From Actinomadura madurae (GTDB lineage Bacteria; Actinomycetota; Actinomycetes; Streptosporangiales; Streptosporangiaceae): 64,000 nucleotides of DNA. Shown one piece after another: positions 1-7,935 of the stretch. Positions within the stretch are counted from its first letter, which is position 1, and each line of letters starts with the position of its first letter. Where the stretch lies: the NCBI RefSeq assembly GCF_900115095.1, contig NZ_FOVH01000018.1, positions 62,001-126,000 on the forward strand, read 5' to 3'. The position numbers were made by a program, and so were the translations under genes. The notes beneath the pieces are model-generated. The model ran no database searches, was not told the DNA's origin, and was given only the letters and a program-made list of their open reading frames with translations.

Positions 1-15
1 CGTTGGGGCCGCCCG

Positions 16-1050
16 TCAGGGGGCGATGCGGCGGCAGAGCCAGGCGAGGGCGAGCGGGTAGCGGTAGTCGATGCCGCCGTGGCCCGCGTCGAACAGCTCG
101 AAGCGGATCGCGTCCTCCGCGACGCCCGCGTCCAGCAGCGCCCGGTGGAACGCCTGCGCGCCGATGTCCAGGTACCACTCGTCGCGCGTGCCGCCGTCGA
201 TCCAGATCGCCCGCTGCGACCGCATCGCCTCGGCGTGCTCCGGCACCATCCGGACCGGGTCCCATGCCAGCCAGCGCTCCCACACGTCCTGCCGGAGCAC
301 TCCGGTGACCGGGTCGAACGGCAGCTCGGGCGTGCCGTCGCCGCGCGCGGAGTAGCACAGCGCCATGCCGAGGATGTTGAGCAGATCCATGTCCTCGGCC
401 TTGGTGAACGACGTGCGCGAGCGGAAGTCGTCCCACCAGCGCCAGATGTCCCCCTCGTACTTGCGCAGGTGGCGGACGCACTTGGGGAACTCGGGCAGGT
501 AGCAGTACTCGAACAGGGCGTCGCCCGCGTGCGTCGCGAGCGCCCCGAACAGGTCCGGCCGGAGCATCGGCGTGATCATCGCGCCGTAGCCGCCGCTGGA
601 CTTGCCGCTGATCGCCCGGTGCTCCGGCGCGTCCAGCGTCCGGTAGCGGGCGTCCACCCACGGAACGATCTCGTCGCAGATGTAGGAGTGGTAGCGGCCG
701 GTGCCGGGCGAGTCGACGTACTGGCTGCCGCCGTGCGCCGTCCAGGCGTCCACGAACACCACGATCGCGGGCGGCGCCTCCCCGCCGGCGAACACCGCGT
801 CGGCCGTCTCGGGGAACGGCTGCCGGTACGGCATCCTATTCCGCCAGATCCCGACGTGCCCGGTGAAGCCGGTGATCACGTACACGCTGGGGTAGCGGCG
901 GTCCGGCTCGTCGTCGTAGCCGGGCGGGACGTACACCAGCACCGGCCGCTCGTGCGGGTCCTTCAGCGGGTTGCCGCGGAGCAACTCGCTGGCGACGACG
1001 TGCTCTTCCAGGCGCCCGGCGAACTCGGCGGACCACGGCAGCATGCGCAA
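16..1050 (-). CDS. alpha/beta-hydrolase, esterase D / antigen 85-like
   Basis: This is a 344-residue serine hydrolase of the putative-esterase family (enterochelin esterase, esterase D and mycolyltransferase fold). The nucleophile elbow G-K-S-S-G-G lies at residues 149-154, with Ser151 as likely nucleophile, and His324 in DAGHGG is the likely catalytic base. There is no signal peptide, so it should be cytoplasmic. The TTG at 1050 has a GGGAG ribosome site 5 bases upstream; an ATG two codons later (1044) is an alternative start. It is divergent from the next gene and stands alone. Substrate cannot be told from sequence; family assignment is solid. Confidence 0.85.
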   Translation of the reverse strand: MRMLPWSAEFAGRLEEHVVASELLRGNPLKDPHERPVLVYVPPGYDDEPDRRYPSVYVITGFTGHVGIWRNRMPYRQPFPETADAVFAGGEAPPAIVVFVDAWTAHGGSQYVDSPGTGRYHSYICDEIVPWVDARYRTLDAPEHRAISGKSSGGYGAMITPMLRPDLFGALATHAGDALFEYCYLPEFPKCVRHLRKYEGDIWRWWDDFRSRTSFTKAEDMDLLNILGMALCYSARGDGTPELPFDPVTGVLRQDVWERWLAWDPVRMVPEHAEAMRSQRAIWIDGGTRDEWYLDIGAQAFHRALLDAGVAEDAIRFELFDAGHGGIDYRYPLALAWLCRRIAP

Positions 1051-1184
1051 TCTACTCCCTCATCACAGGTGGATGATCACTTCGACGCTAACCCACGCCC
1101 CCGACTGAGCACACCGTCGCCGGGGCGGATGTCACAATCCGGCAAGGCCGTCTAGTCCTATGTGCCGAGGGGAAGGAGAACGGA

Positions 1185-1916
1185 ATGCCCGACAACGCCG
1201 CACGACTTCGTGACCTGCACCGCCCAGGGGACCCGCTGCTGCTGCCGAACGTCTGGGACGCCGGAAGTGCGCAGATCGTCCAGGAGGCCGGGTTTCCCGC
1301 GCTCGCCACCGCGAGCGCCGCCGTGTCCGCCATGCTCGGCTACCCCGACCACGAGGGCGCCCCCGCCGAAGAGATGTTCGCCGCCGCCGGGCGCGTCATC
1401 CGCGCCGCGACCGTCCCGGTCACCGTGGACGCCGAGGCCGGGTACGGCCTCCAGCCGGCGGAGCTGGTGGAGCGGCTGCTCGCCATCGGCGCGGCCGGCT
1501 GCAACCTGGAGGACACCTACGCCGGGGAGCTGGCCGCCCCCGAGACGCAGGCCGAGTACATCGCCGCCGTCCGGGACGCGGCGGGCGACGCCCTGGTCAT
1601 CAACGCCCGCGCCGACACGTTCGTCGCCGGGGTGCCCGACCCGGTCGACGCCGCGATCGCCCGGGGCCGCCTGTACCTGGAGGCCGGCGCGGACTGCGTC
1701 TATCCGATCACCGCGCCGCTGGACGCCGTCCCGTCCCTGGTCAAGGGCCTGCCGGGGCCGGTCAACGCGAACAACTTCCCGGGCACGTCCCTCCGGGACC
1801 TGGCGGAGACGGGCGTCGCCCGCGTCTCCTACGGCCCCATGCCCTACCTGCGCGCCCTGGACGCCGTGAAGGACTTCGCCGCCCGCGTCAAGGCGATGGA
1901 GGACCCCTACGCCTGA
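1185..1916 (+). CDS. isocitrate lyase/PEP mutase family enzyme
   Basis: The 243-residue protein has the TIM-barrel features of the isocitrate lyase/phosphoenolpyruvate mutase superfamily. The metal- and substrate-binding motif is V-D-A-E-x-G-Y-G (Asp82, Glu84), followed by N-L-E-D at 107-110 and a conserved arginine in NARAD. It is shorter than isocitrate lyase and lacks that enzyme's K-K-C-G-H loop. It probably cleaves or rearranges a small 2-oxo or hydroxy acid, as the oxaloacetase/2-methylisocitrate lyase-like members do. A GGGGAAGGAG ribosome site precedes the ATG. It is monocistronic; the substrate is unknown. Confidence 0.85.
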   Translation: MPDNAARLRDLHRPGDPLLLPNVWDAGSAQIVQEAGFPALATASAAVSAMLGYPDHEGAPAEEMFAAAGRVIRAATVPVTVDAEAGYGLQPAELVERLLAIGAAGCNLEDTYAGELAAPETQAEYIAAVRDAAGDALVINARADTFVAGVPDPVDAAIARGRLYLEAGADCVYPITAPLDAVPSLVKGLPGPVNANNFPGTSLRDLAETGVARVSYGPMPYLRALDAVKDFAARVKAMEDPYA

Positions 1917-1975
1917 CGCGTGTGAGGGCGCCCACCTCCGGCCGCCCTTGCAAGGGGTAACTTGCCTTGGCACAG

Positions 1976-2002
1976 TGATACGCGAAATGTTGCTACGTAT
2001 CA
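1976..2002. promoter_or_regulatory. inverted repeat operator upstream of MpaB-like gene
   Basis: Two perfect 7-base arms, TGATACG (1976-1982) and CGTATCA (1996-2002), are separated by 13 bases and end 15 bases before the ATG at 2018. Location and symmetry suggest a dimeric repressor site overlapping the promoter. The cognate regulator is not next to it. Confidence 0.5.
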
Positions 2003-2017
2003 GAGGGTGAGGCCCGC

Positions 2018-2842
2018 ATGACCACGATCGAGGAGGAGTCGCCCCCGAAGGTCGTCCTCGACTCCATCAGCGGCGTCGCGCTCGCCGCCGCCGCGTCGAA
2101 CGTCGTCATGCAACTCGCCCGCCTCCCGGTCGGGCATGGCGTCGCCGAGAGCACGGTGGACAGCGGCCGCGTCGACAAGCACCCGGTCAAGCGGGCCCGC
2201 ACCACCCTCAGCTACATCGCCGTCGCCATGCTCGGCACCGAGTCCGAGCGGCTCGCGATGCGCCGCGAGGTCAACCGCGCCCACCGGGGCGTCAACGCCA
2301 AGGCCCCGGTCGCCTACAACGCCTTCGACCGCGAGCTGCAGCTCTGGGTCGCCGCCTGCCTCTACCAGGGCATCGAGATGATCTACACGCTCCTGTACGG
2401 CGAGCCGTCCCCCGAGCAGGCCGAGGAGATGTACCGGTACGGCGCCCGCTTCGGCACCACCCTCCAGGTCCCGCGGGACATGTGGCCGCCCGACCGCGCC
2501 GCCTTCGAGGACTACTGGCAGGCCGGCGTCGCCGAGATCGAGATGGACGACGTCACCCGCGGCTACCTGCGCGACCTCACCGAGCTGCGCCTCTTCCCGG
2601 CCCCGCTCCGCTGGGTCCTCGGCCGCCACCACCGCTTCCTCACCCTCGGCTTCCTGCCCCAGCCGTTCCGCGACGAGCTCGGCTACCCGTGGACCGCCCG
2701 CGACCAGGCCCGCTTCGACCGCTACACCCGCTTCCTCGCCCGGACGAACCGCGTCCTCCCCCGCCCGGCCCGCGAGTTCCCCTTCAACCTCTACCTCCAC
2801 GACGTCCGCCGCCGAATCAGAAAGAACCGCCCCATCGTCTGA
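2018..2842 (+). CDS. MpaB/DUF2236-family oxygenase
   Basis: A 274-residue protein of the DUF2236 family, which includes fungal MpaB and bacterial latex-clearing protein and is thought to bind a b-type haem. The family signature N-R-A-H is at residues 86-89, inside an E-V-N-R-A-H-R-G helix, and a second histidine pair (HH in LGRHHRF) lies in the C-terminal half. There is no signal peptide. The ATG follows GAGGGTGAGG at 2003-2012. It is preceded by an inverted-repeat operator, so expression is likely repressed until an inducer is present. The substrate is unknown; oxygenase activity is inferred from the family. Confidence 0.8.
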   Translation: MTTIEEESPPKVVLDSISGVALAAAASNVVMQLARLPVGHGVAESTVDSGRVDKHPVKRARTTLSYIAVAMLGTESERLAMRREVNRAHRGVNAKAPVAYNAFDRELQLWVAACLYQGIEMIYTLLYGEPSPEQAEEMYRYGARFGTTLQVPRDMWPPDRAAFEDYWQAGVAEIEMDDVTRGYLRDLTELRLFPAPLRWVLGRHHRFLTLGFLPQPFRDELGYPWTARDQARFDRYTRFLARTNRVLPRPAREFPFNLYLHDVRRRIRKNRPIV

Positions 2843-2896
2843 CCACCCGGCCGGTATGCGGGTGATCAGGTGGTCGGGCTGGATCGGTCAGGTGCG

Positions 2897-4549
2897 TCAT
2901 CGAGAGGGCGTGTCGCGGCCGGAAGGTCTGATCTGGAGTTCGAAGTCGCCCTTGTGGTGGCGGACGCCGGCCACGACGGCGTCTTCGAGGACTTCGGCGC
3001 CCTTGTTCTGGCGGCGCATCATGGGGTCGGAGCGGACGTCCTTCGCCAGGGAGAAGCAGAGCAGGATCAGGACGATGGCGAACGGCAGCGCGCCGATGAA
3101 GGTGATGTTCTGGATGCCGTTGAGGGCCCGGTCGCCGCCGATCACCAGCATGATCGCGGCGACGCCGCCGGTCATCGCGCCCCAGAAGACCACGATCCAG
3201 CGGGACGGGCTCGTGGAGCCGCGCTGGGACAGCGTGCCCATGACGATCGAGGCCGCGTCCGCGCCGGACACGAAGAAGATCGCGACGAGGACCATGACGA
3301 CGATCGCGGTGAGCAGTTCCCAGGGCAGGTTGCCGAGGACGTTGAAGGTGATCTGCTCCTCCGAGCCGTTGCCGTAGGGGTTCAGGCCGGCGCGCTGCTG
3401 GTCGACGGCCGTCCCGCCGAAGATGGCGAACCAGCCGAGGCTGACCGCGCTCGGCACGATGATCACGCCGGCGACGAACTGGCGGATGGTGCGGCCGCGG
3501 CTGATCCGGGCCAGGAACATGCCGACGAAGGGGGCCCAGGAGATCCACCAGGCCCAGTAGAAGATCGTCCACTCGGAGAGGAAGGTCTTCATCGGCTCGC
3601 CGCCCGTGGCGCCCGACCGGGACGCCATCTCGCCGAAGTCCTGGATGTAGACGCCGACCGTGGTGGGCAGCAGCTCCAGGATGAACACCGTCGGGCCGGC
3701 CACGAACACGAAGAAGGCCAGGAAGGCGGCCAGCACCATGTTGGTGTTGGACAGCCACTGGATGCCGCGGGCGATGCCGGACACGGCCGACAGGATGAAG
3801 CAGATCGTCAGGACCACGATGATCAGGACGAGGACGGAGGTTCCGAGCGAGTCGATCCAGCCCGCCTCCTGCATGCCGGTCCGGATCTGCAGCGCGCCGA
3901 TGCCGAGCGAGGCGGCGGAGCCGAACAGGGTCGCGAACAGCGCGAGGATGTCGATGAGCCGGCCGACGCGGCGCTCGGTGCGGCGGCGGCCGAGCAGCGG
4001 GACGAACGCCGCGCTGATCAGCTGGCTGCGGCCGCGGCGGTAGTGGCCGTACCCGATCGCGAGGCCGAGGACGGCGTAGATCGACCACGGGTGAAGCGTC
4101 CAATGGAACATCGTGGTGGCCATCGCGGTCTCGATCGCCGGCTCGCTCTGCGACGGGTCGGTGCCCGGCGGCGGCTTGACGTAGTGGGTGAGGGGCTCGG
4201 CCACGCCGAAGAACATCAGCCCGATGCCCATGCCCGCGCTGAACATCATCGCGACCCACGAGACGGTGCGGAACTCCGGCTCGTCGCCCTCCCGGCCGAG
4301 CGGGATCCGCCCGTAGCGGCTGAGCGCAAGCCACAGGGAGAAGACCACGAACCCCGTCGCGGCGAGGACGAACAGCCAGCCGACGTTCGCCAGCAGCCAG
4401 CCGAGCGCCGTCCTGGTGGCCGAGTTCAGGCCGCGGTGGTTCGCGGCGCCCCAGACGACGAACGCCGCGGACAGCGCCGCGGTCACGCCGTAGACGATCC
4501 AGTCGGTGCGCGAGCGTGCCGGGGCGGCGGGTTCCTCGGAGATCTTCAC
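2897..4549 (-). CDS. BCCT-family betaine/choline/carnitine transporter
   Basis: This 550-residue integral membrane protein has about 12 predicted helices and the BCCT hallmarks. Helix 3 carries the M-G-I-G-L glycine stretch followed by F-F-G-V-A-E-P, and the tryptophan-rich segment F-Y-W-A-W-W-I-S-W-A-P-F marks the trimethylammonium-binding cage. It should import a quaternary amine such as betaine, choline or carnitine, driven by sodium or protons, for osmoprotection or catabolism. The short hydrophilic termini lack the long regulatory tail of BetP. The start is GTG at 4549. It lies 30 bases downstream of the PLP decarboxylase on the same strand, so the two may be co-transcribed. Confidence 0.93.
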   Translation of the reverse strand: MKISEEPAAPARSRTDWIVYGVTAALSAAFVVWGAANHRGLNSATRTALGWLLANVGWLFVLAATGFVVFSLWLALSRYGRIPLGREGDEPEFRTVSWVAMMFSAGMGIGLMFFGVAEPLTHYVKPPPGTDPSQSEPAIETAMATTMFHWTLHPWSIYAVLGLAIGYGHYRRGRSQLISAAFVPLLGRRRTERRVGRLIDILALFATLFGSAASLGIGALQIRTGMQEAGWIDSLGTSVLVLIIVVLTICFILSAVSGIARGIQWLSNTNMVLAAFLAFFVFVAGPTVFILELLPTTVGVYIQDFGEMASRSGATGGEPMKTFLSEWTIFYWAWWISWAPFVGMFLARISRGRTIRQFVAGVIIVPSAVSLGWFAIFGGTAVDQQRAGLNPYGNGSEEQITFNVLGNLPWELLTAIVVMVLVAIFFVSGADAASIVMGTLSQRGSTSPSRWIVVFWGAMTGGVAAIMLVIGGDRALNGIQNITFIGALPFAIVLILLCFSLAKDVRSDPMMRRQNKGAEVLEDAVVAGVRHHKGDFELQIRPSGRDTPSR

Positions 4550-4579
4550 AGTCTGTAGTCATGCCCGGAGAATCACGGC

Positions 4580-6046
4580 TCAGTGACGCAGCGTGCGATC
4601 GGCTGAGGCTTCCTTGCGTGCGTCGTTGACCGCCTGGACGAGCTCGTCGATGTCCGCGGGCGTGGTGCGGTGGCTGATGACGCAGGCGCGGAGGGCGGCG
4701 CGGCCGTCGAGGCGGACGGGGCTGATCCAGGCGCGGCCCCCGGTGACGACCTTCTCGGCGAGGGCCTCGTGGTGCTCCCACGTGCCGTCGTCCGGGTCGG
4801 CGAAGCAGACGACCGGGAGCGGCGTGTCGTTGACGACGTCCCAGCCTGCGGCGGTGATCCGTTCGCGGAGGCCGTGCGCGAGATCGGCGTCGTGGTCGAG
4901 TTGCGCGGCGTACCCTTCGCGGCCCGCGACGGCGAGGCTGAGGAACAGCTTGAGGCCCATGAAGCGGCGCGACCACTGCTGGCTGGAGGTGTAGGGGTCG
5001 ACCGTGTCGGGGATCTCGGCCGGCATGTAGGACGTCGTGACCCGGAACGTCTCGGCGAGGCCCGCGGCGTCGGTGCACAGGAGGGCCCCGGCGCCCATCG
5101 GGACGCTCAGCCACTTGTGCGCGTCGACGGTGATCGAGTCCGCGCGCCCGATGCCGTCGAGGGCGGGCGCGAGCCGGTCGGAGAGCGCGGCGGCGCCCCC
5201 GTACGCGGCGTCCGCGTGCAGGTGGAGGCGCAGGTCGCGGCACAGGTCGGCGATCTCGTGCAGCGGGTCGATCACACCGGCCGCCGTGGTCCCGGCGGTC
5301 GCGACGACGAGGAACGGCAGGTCGCCGGCCGCGCGGTCGGCGGCGATCCGGCGGGCCAGGGCGGCGGTGTCCATCCGCAGGCCGGGGCCGGACGGGACGA
5401 GGCGCACGGCGTCCCGTCCGATGCCGGTGGCGTGCGCGATCTTCAGCCAGGCGAGGTGGCTCTCCGCCGACGCGTACATGACGGGACGGCCCGGCAGCGC
5501 CCGCACTCCCTCCTCGCCGTAGCGCGGCCACGCCTTCGTCAGGGCCAGCAGCACCGCGGTCAGGTTGGCCTCGGCGCCCCCGCTGGTGAACGACCCGGCG
5601 ACCTCGCCGGGCGGGTAGCCGAGCCGTCCGCCCAGGTAGCGCAGCAGATGCGCCTCGATCTCGGCCGCCGCGGGCGCGTGCGACCAGGCCGCCATCTGCG
5701 GGTTGAACGCCGCCGCGAGCGTGTCCCCGACCACGCTCATCAGGGTCGGCGTCGGATTGAAAAGCCCGAAATACCGGGGATGGGTCGTGTGGACGGTGGT
5801 CGCGCGCAGCATCCCGGCGACATCGCGGATCGCCTCGTCGGGGGCCACCGGACGCTCGAAGTCGTACGCGCCGATCCCGGCCCGGAGGCGCTCGACGTCC
5901 ACCGGCCTGCTCACGGGGCGGCCGGCGATCTGCGCGCGCTCCTCCTGGAGGAGGTCGACGACGTCCCGCCACAACCGTTCGGAGGCGGACGGGGGCGGGT
6001 CGAAGGAGGCACGTCCTACGGGAAATCGGTCCATACCGTCGACCAT
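4580..6046 (-). CDS. group II PLP-dependent decarboxylase
   Basis: The protein belongs to the aromatic-L-amino-acid/glutamate decarboxylase superfamily (PLP fold type I). The Schiff-base lysine lies in V-D-A-H-K-W, about residue 311, and the aspartate pairing with the cofactor ring is in H-A-D-A-A-Y-G, about 278-283. The N-terminal segment THPRYFGLFNPTP is typical of bacterial tryptophan/tyrosine/2,4-diaminobutyrate-type decarboxylases. I chose the ATG at 6046; a TTG at 6070 and an ATG at 6034 are also in frame and no candidate has a convincing ribosome site. It is divergent from the GlxA-type regulator, a possible controller. The amino-acid substrate is not determined. Confidence 0.88.
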   Translation of the reverse strand: MVDGMDRFPVGRASFDPPPSASERLWRDVVDLLQEERAQIAGRPVSRPVDVERLRAGIGAYDFERPVAPDEAIRDVAGMLRATTVHTTHPRYFGLFNPTPTLMSVVGDTLAAAFNPQMAAWSHAPAAAEIEAHLLRYLGGRLGYPPGEVAGSFTSGGAEANLTAVLLALTKAWPRYGEEGVRALPGRPVMYASAESHLAWLKIAHATGIGRDAVRLVPSGPGLRMDTAALARRIAADRAAGDLPFLVVATAGTTAAGVIDPLHEIADLCRDLRLHLHADAAYGGAAALSDRLAPALDGIGRADSITVDAHKWLSVPMGAGALLCTDAAGLAETFRVTTSYMPAEIPDTVDPYTSSQQWSRRFMGLKLFLSLAVAGREGYAAQLDHDADLAHGLRERITAAGWDVVNDTPLPVVCFADPDDGTWEHHEALAEKVVTGGRAWISPVRLDGRAALRACVISHRTTPADIDELVQAVNDARKEASADRTLRH

Positions 6047-6070
6047 CGCGCCCGCCCGGCACCGAACCAA

Positions 6071-6099
6071 GTGGCAGAAGTGACCACTACCGCTAAGAT
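6071..6099 (+). promoter_or_regulatory. probable leaderless promoter of GlxA-type regulator
   Basis: A -10 hexamer TAAGAT (6094-6099) lies exactly 6 bases before the ATG at 6106, and a weak -35 (GTGGCA, 6071-6076) sits 17 bases further up. Transcription would start at or next to the start codon, leaving no ribosome site, as seen in leaderless actinomycete genes. Confidence 0.5.
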
Positions 6100-6105
6100 T
6101 GTGAC

Positions 6106-7050
6106 ATGCATCGGCTCGCCGTCGCGGTCACCGAAGGGGTCCCGATCTTCGAGCTGGCCATCCCGTGCGAGGTGTTCGGGTACGAGCGGCCGGGCCTCGC
6201 CCCCACCTGGTACGACTTCCGGCTGTGCGCCGCCCCCGGCACCCGCACCACCGCCGGGTTCGCCGCGGACGCCCGGTACGGCCTCGACGCGCTCGCCGAG
6301 GCCGACACCGTCGTGATCCCCGCCTGCGCGAACGTTCTCGGCGACCAGCCGCCCGACCTCGTCGAGGCGGTCCGCGCCGCGCACGGCAACGGCGCCCGGA
6401 TCGTGTCGCTGTGCACCGGCGCGTTCGTCCTGGCCGCCGCCGGCATCCTGGACGGACGCCCCGCGACCACCCACTGGATGCACGCGGACCAGCTGTCGTC
6501 CCGCCACCCGAAGGTGCGGGTGGACGCCTCCGTCCTCTACATCGACGACGGCGACGTCCTGACCAGCGCGGGCACCGCCGCGGGACTCGACCTGTGCCTG
6601 CACGTCGTCAGGAAGGACCACGGCGCCGCCGTCGCCGGTGCGCTCGCCAAGCGGCTCGTCATGCCCGCGCACCGTCCCGGCGGCCAGGCCCAGTACATCG
6701 ACGCGGAGATCACCGTCCTCGACGCGGACGAGCTCGGCCCCCTTCTCGACTGGGCCCGCCGGCACCTGCACGAGCCGTTGACCGTGCCCGTCCTGGCGCG
6801 ACGCGCCAACGTCACCCCGCGCACCCTGATCCGCCGCTTCCACGCCGCGACCGGAACGACGCCCATGGCGTGGCTGCGCGGCATCCGGATCGACCACGCC
6901 CGCAAGTTGCTGGAGACGACGTCCCTGCCCGTCGACCAGGTCGCCGAACGCTCCGGCCTGGGCGGCCCGGCCAATCTCCGGCACCATTTCACCCGCGCCG
7001 TCGGCGTCCCGCCCACCGCCTACCGCCGCGCGTCCCGCCCCGGGAGCTAG
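6106..7050 (+). CDS. GlxA-type regulator (DJ-1/PfpI + AraC HTH)
   Basis: The 314-residue protein joins an N-terminal DJ-1/PfpI amidotransferase-like domain (about 1-190, with the nucleophile-elbow stretch V-S-L-C-T-G-A-F) to a C-terminal AraC/XylS double helix-turn-helix (about 215-310, ending in the LRHHFTRAVGVPPTAYRR signature). GlxA-type proteins activate or repress amine, arginine and other catabolic genes. It is divergent from the PLP decarboxylase and BCCT transporter genes, whose control is the natural guess. The gene has a leaderless-type promoter. Confidence 0.9.
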   Translation: MHRLAVAVTEGVPIFELAIPCEVFGYERPGLAPTWYDFRLCAAPGTRTTAGFAADARYGLDALAEADTVVIPACANVLGDQPPDLVEAVRAAHGNGARIVSLCTGAFVLAAAGILDGRPATTHWMHADQLSSRHPKVRVDASVLYIDDGDVLTSAGTAAGLDLCLHVVRKDHGAAVAGALAKRLVMPAHRPGGQAQYIDAEITVLDADELGPLLDWARRHLHEPLTVPVLARRANVTPRTLIRRFHAATGTTPMAWLRGIRIDHARKLLETTSLPVDQVAERSGLGGPANLRHHFTRAVGVPPTAYRRASRPGS

Positions 7051-7124
7051 GAGCCGTTCTCCCGGTGAACCACTCGGGTCCGGGGTGCGTATCACGCGCT
7101 GAGGCTGGGAGGATCCAGGGCGAG

Positions 7125-7718
7125 ATGGAGTTGTGGTCGGTGGTGCGCTGGGTGCGCGCGGCGAGCTTCGCCGCGACGTGCGCAGGGCTGGCCGCCGCCG
7201 GGCACCTCCTGGGCGGCGGCTCCGTCGGCCGCCTCGCCCTGCCGGTCTGCTTCGCGGTCACGTTCGTCCCGGCGCTGGCGCTGACCCGCCGGGAACGCAC
7301 CCTGGCCACGATCCTGCCCGCCGTCGCGGTCTGCCAGACGGTGCTGCACGCGCTGCTCGCGCAGATGTCGCCCGGCCACGCGATGCCCGCCGGAGCGGGC
7401 GCGGCCCCGCACATGGCGGGGGAGATGCAGGGCATGCACGGCGAGTCGTCCGGGTTCGGGATGCTGCTGATGCACGCGGTCGCCGTGCTCGTCACCTCGT
7501 GGTGGCTGGAGTGCGGCGAGTCCCGGCTGTGCGCCCTGGTCCGCAGGGTGGCGGGCTGGGCGGTGCGGGCCATCGTCCGCCTGCGGCCGGTGCCGGTCCG
7601 CGGCCCGGCCCGCGTGGTACGGCCCCGCCGCCGGGTTCGCGCGCCGCTCCAGGCTTCGGCGCTGCGGCATGTGATGGCCCGTCGCGGCCCGCCGGCCGAC
7701 CTGGCCGCCCTCGCCTGA
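7125..7718 (+). CDS. Met/His-rich small membrane protein
   Basis: Starting at the ATG at 7125 (GGGAGGATCC upstream), this encodes 197 residues with about four hydrophobic segments. Between the third and fourth lies a loop rich in methionine and histidine (about residues 85-110, containing MSPGHAM, PHMAGEMQ and GMHG), the composition of copper- or other soft-metal-binding proteins. The C-terminus is a basic tail. Similar proteins of unknown function occur beside copper-handling genes in actinomycetes. The adjacent PepSY gene supports a role in metal transport or metal-reductase assembly. No enzymatic motif is visible. Confidence 0.65.
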   Translation: MELWSVVRWVRAASFAATCAGLAAAGHLLGGGSVGRLALPVCFAVTFVPALALTRRERTLATILPAVAVCQTVLHALLAQMSPGHAMPAGAGAAPHMAGEMQGMHGESSGFGMLLMHAVAVLVTSWWLECGESRLCALVRRVAGWAVRAIVRLRPVPVRGPARVVRPRRRVRAPLQASALRHVMARRGPPADLAALA

Positions 7719-7935
7719 CGCTGCCCCCCGGGCCCGATCGAGGGCGACCTTCTGTCACCGGACCTTCCGCACGTGGCCGCTGTTCCGTATGCCGTCCGAA
7801 GGGCGTGCGTCGCGTCCGGTTCTGACATCTCGCGTGGGTTCCGTCCGGGTGCCCACGGGAGCGACGGGTCCTCTCGTTCTCTTCAGGTCCGCGGCTGAGC
7901 CCGCCTGGATCTGGAGCCCTGTGTCTGGAGCAGGC

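Noticed and set aside
2841..2875. Terminator between the MpaB-like and BCCT genes
   Set aside because: Only a 7-base stem (GACCACC/GGTGGTC) with a 21-base loop; too weak to list as a terminator.
2817..6062. 1081-residue minus-strand open frame
   Set aside because: It crosses the BCCT and PLP-decarboxylase genes in another frame, is Arg/Pro/Gly-rich with no domain, and is a high-GC shadow.
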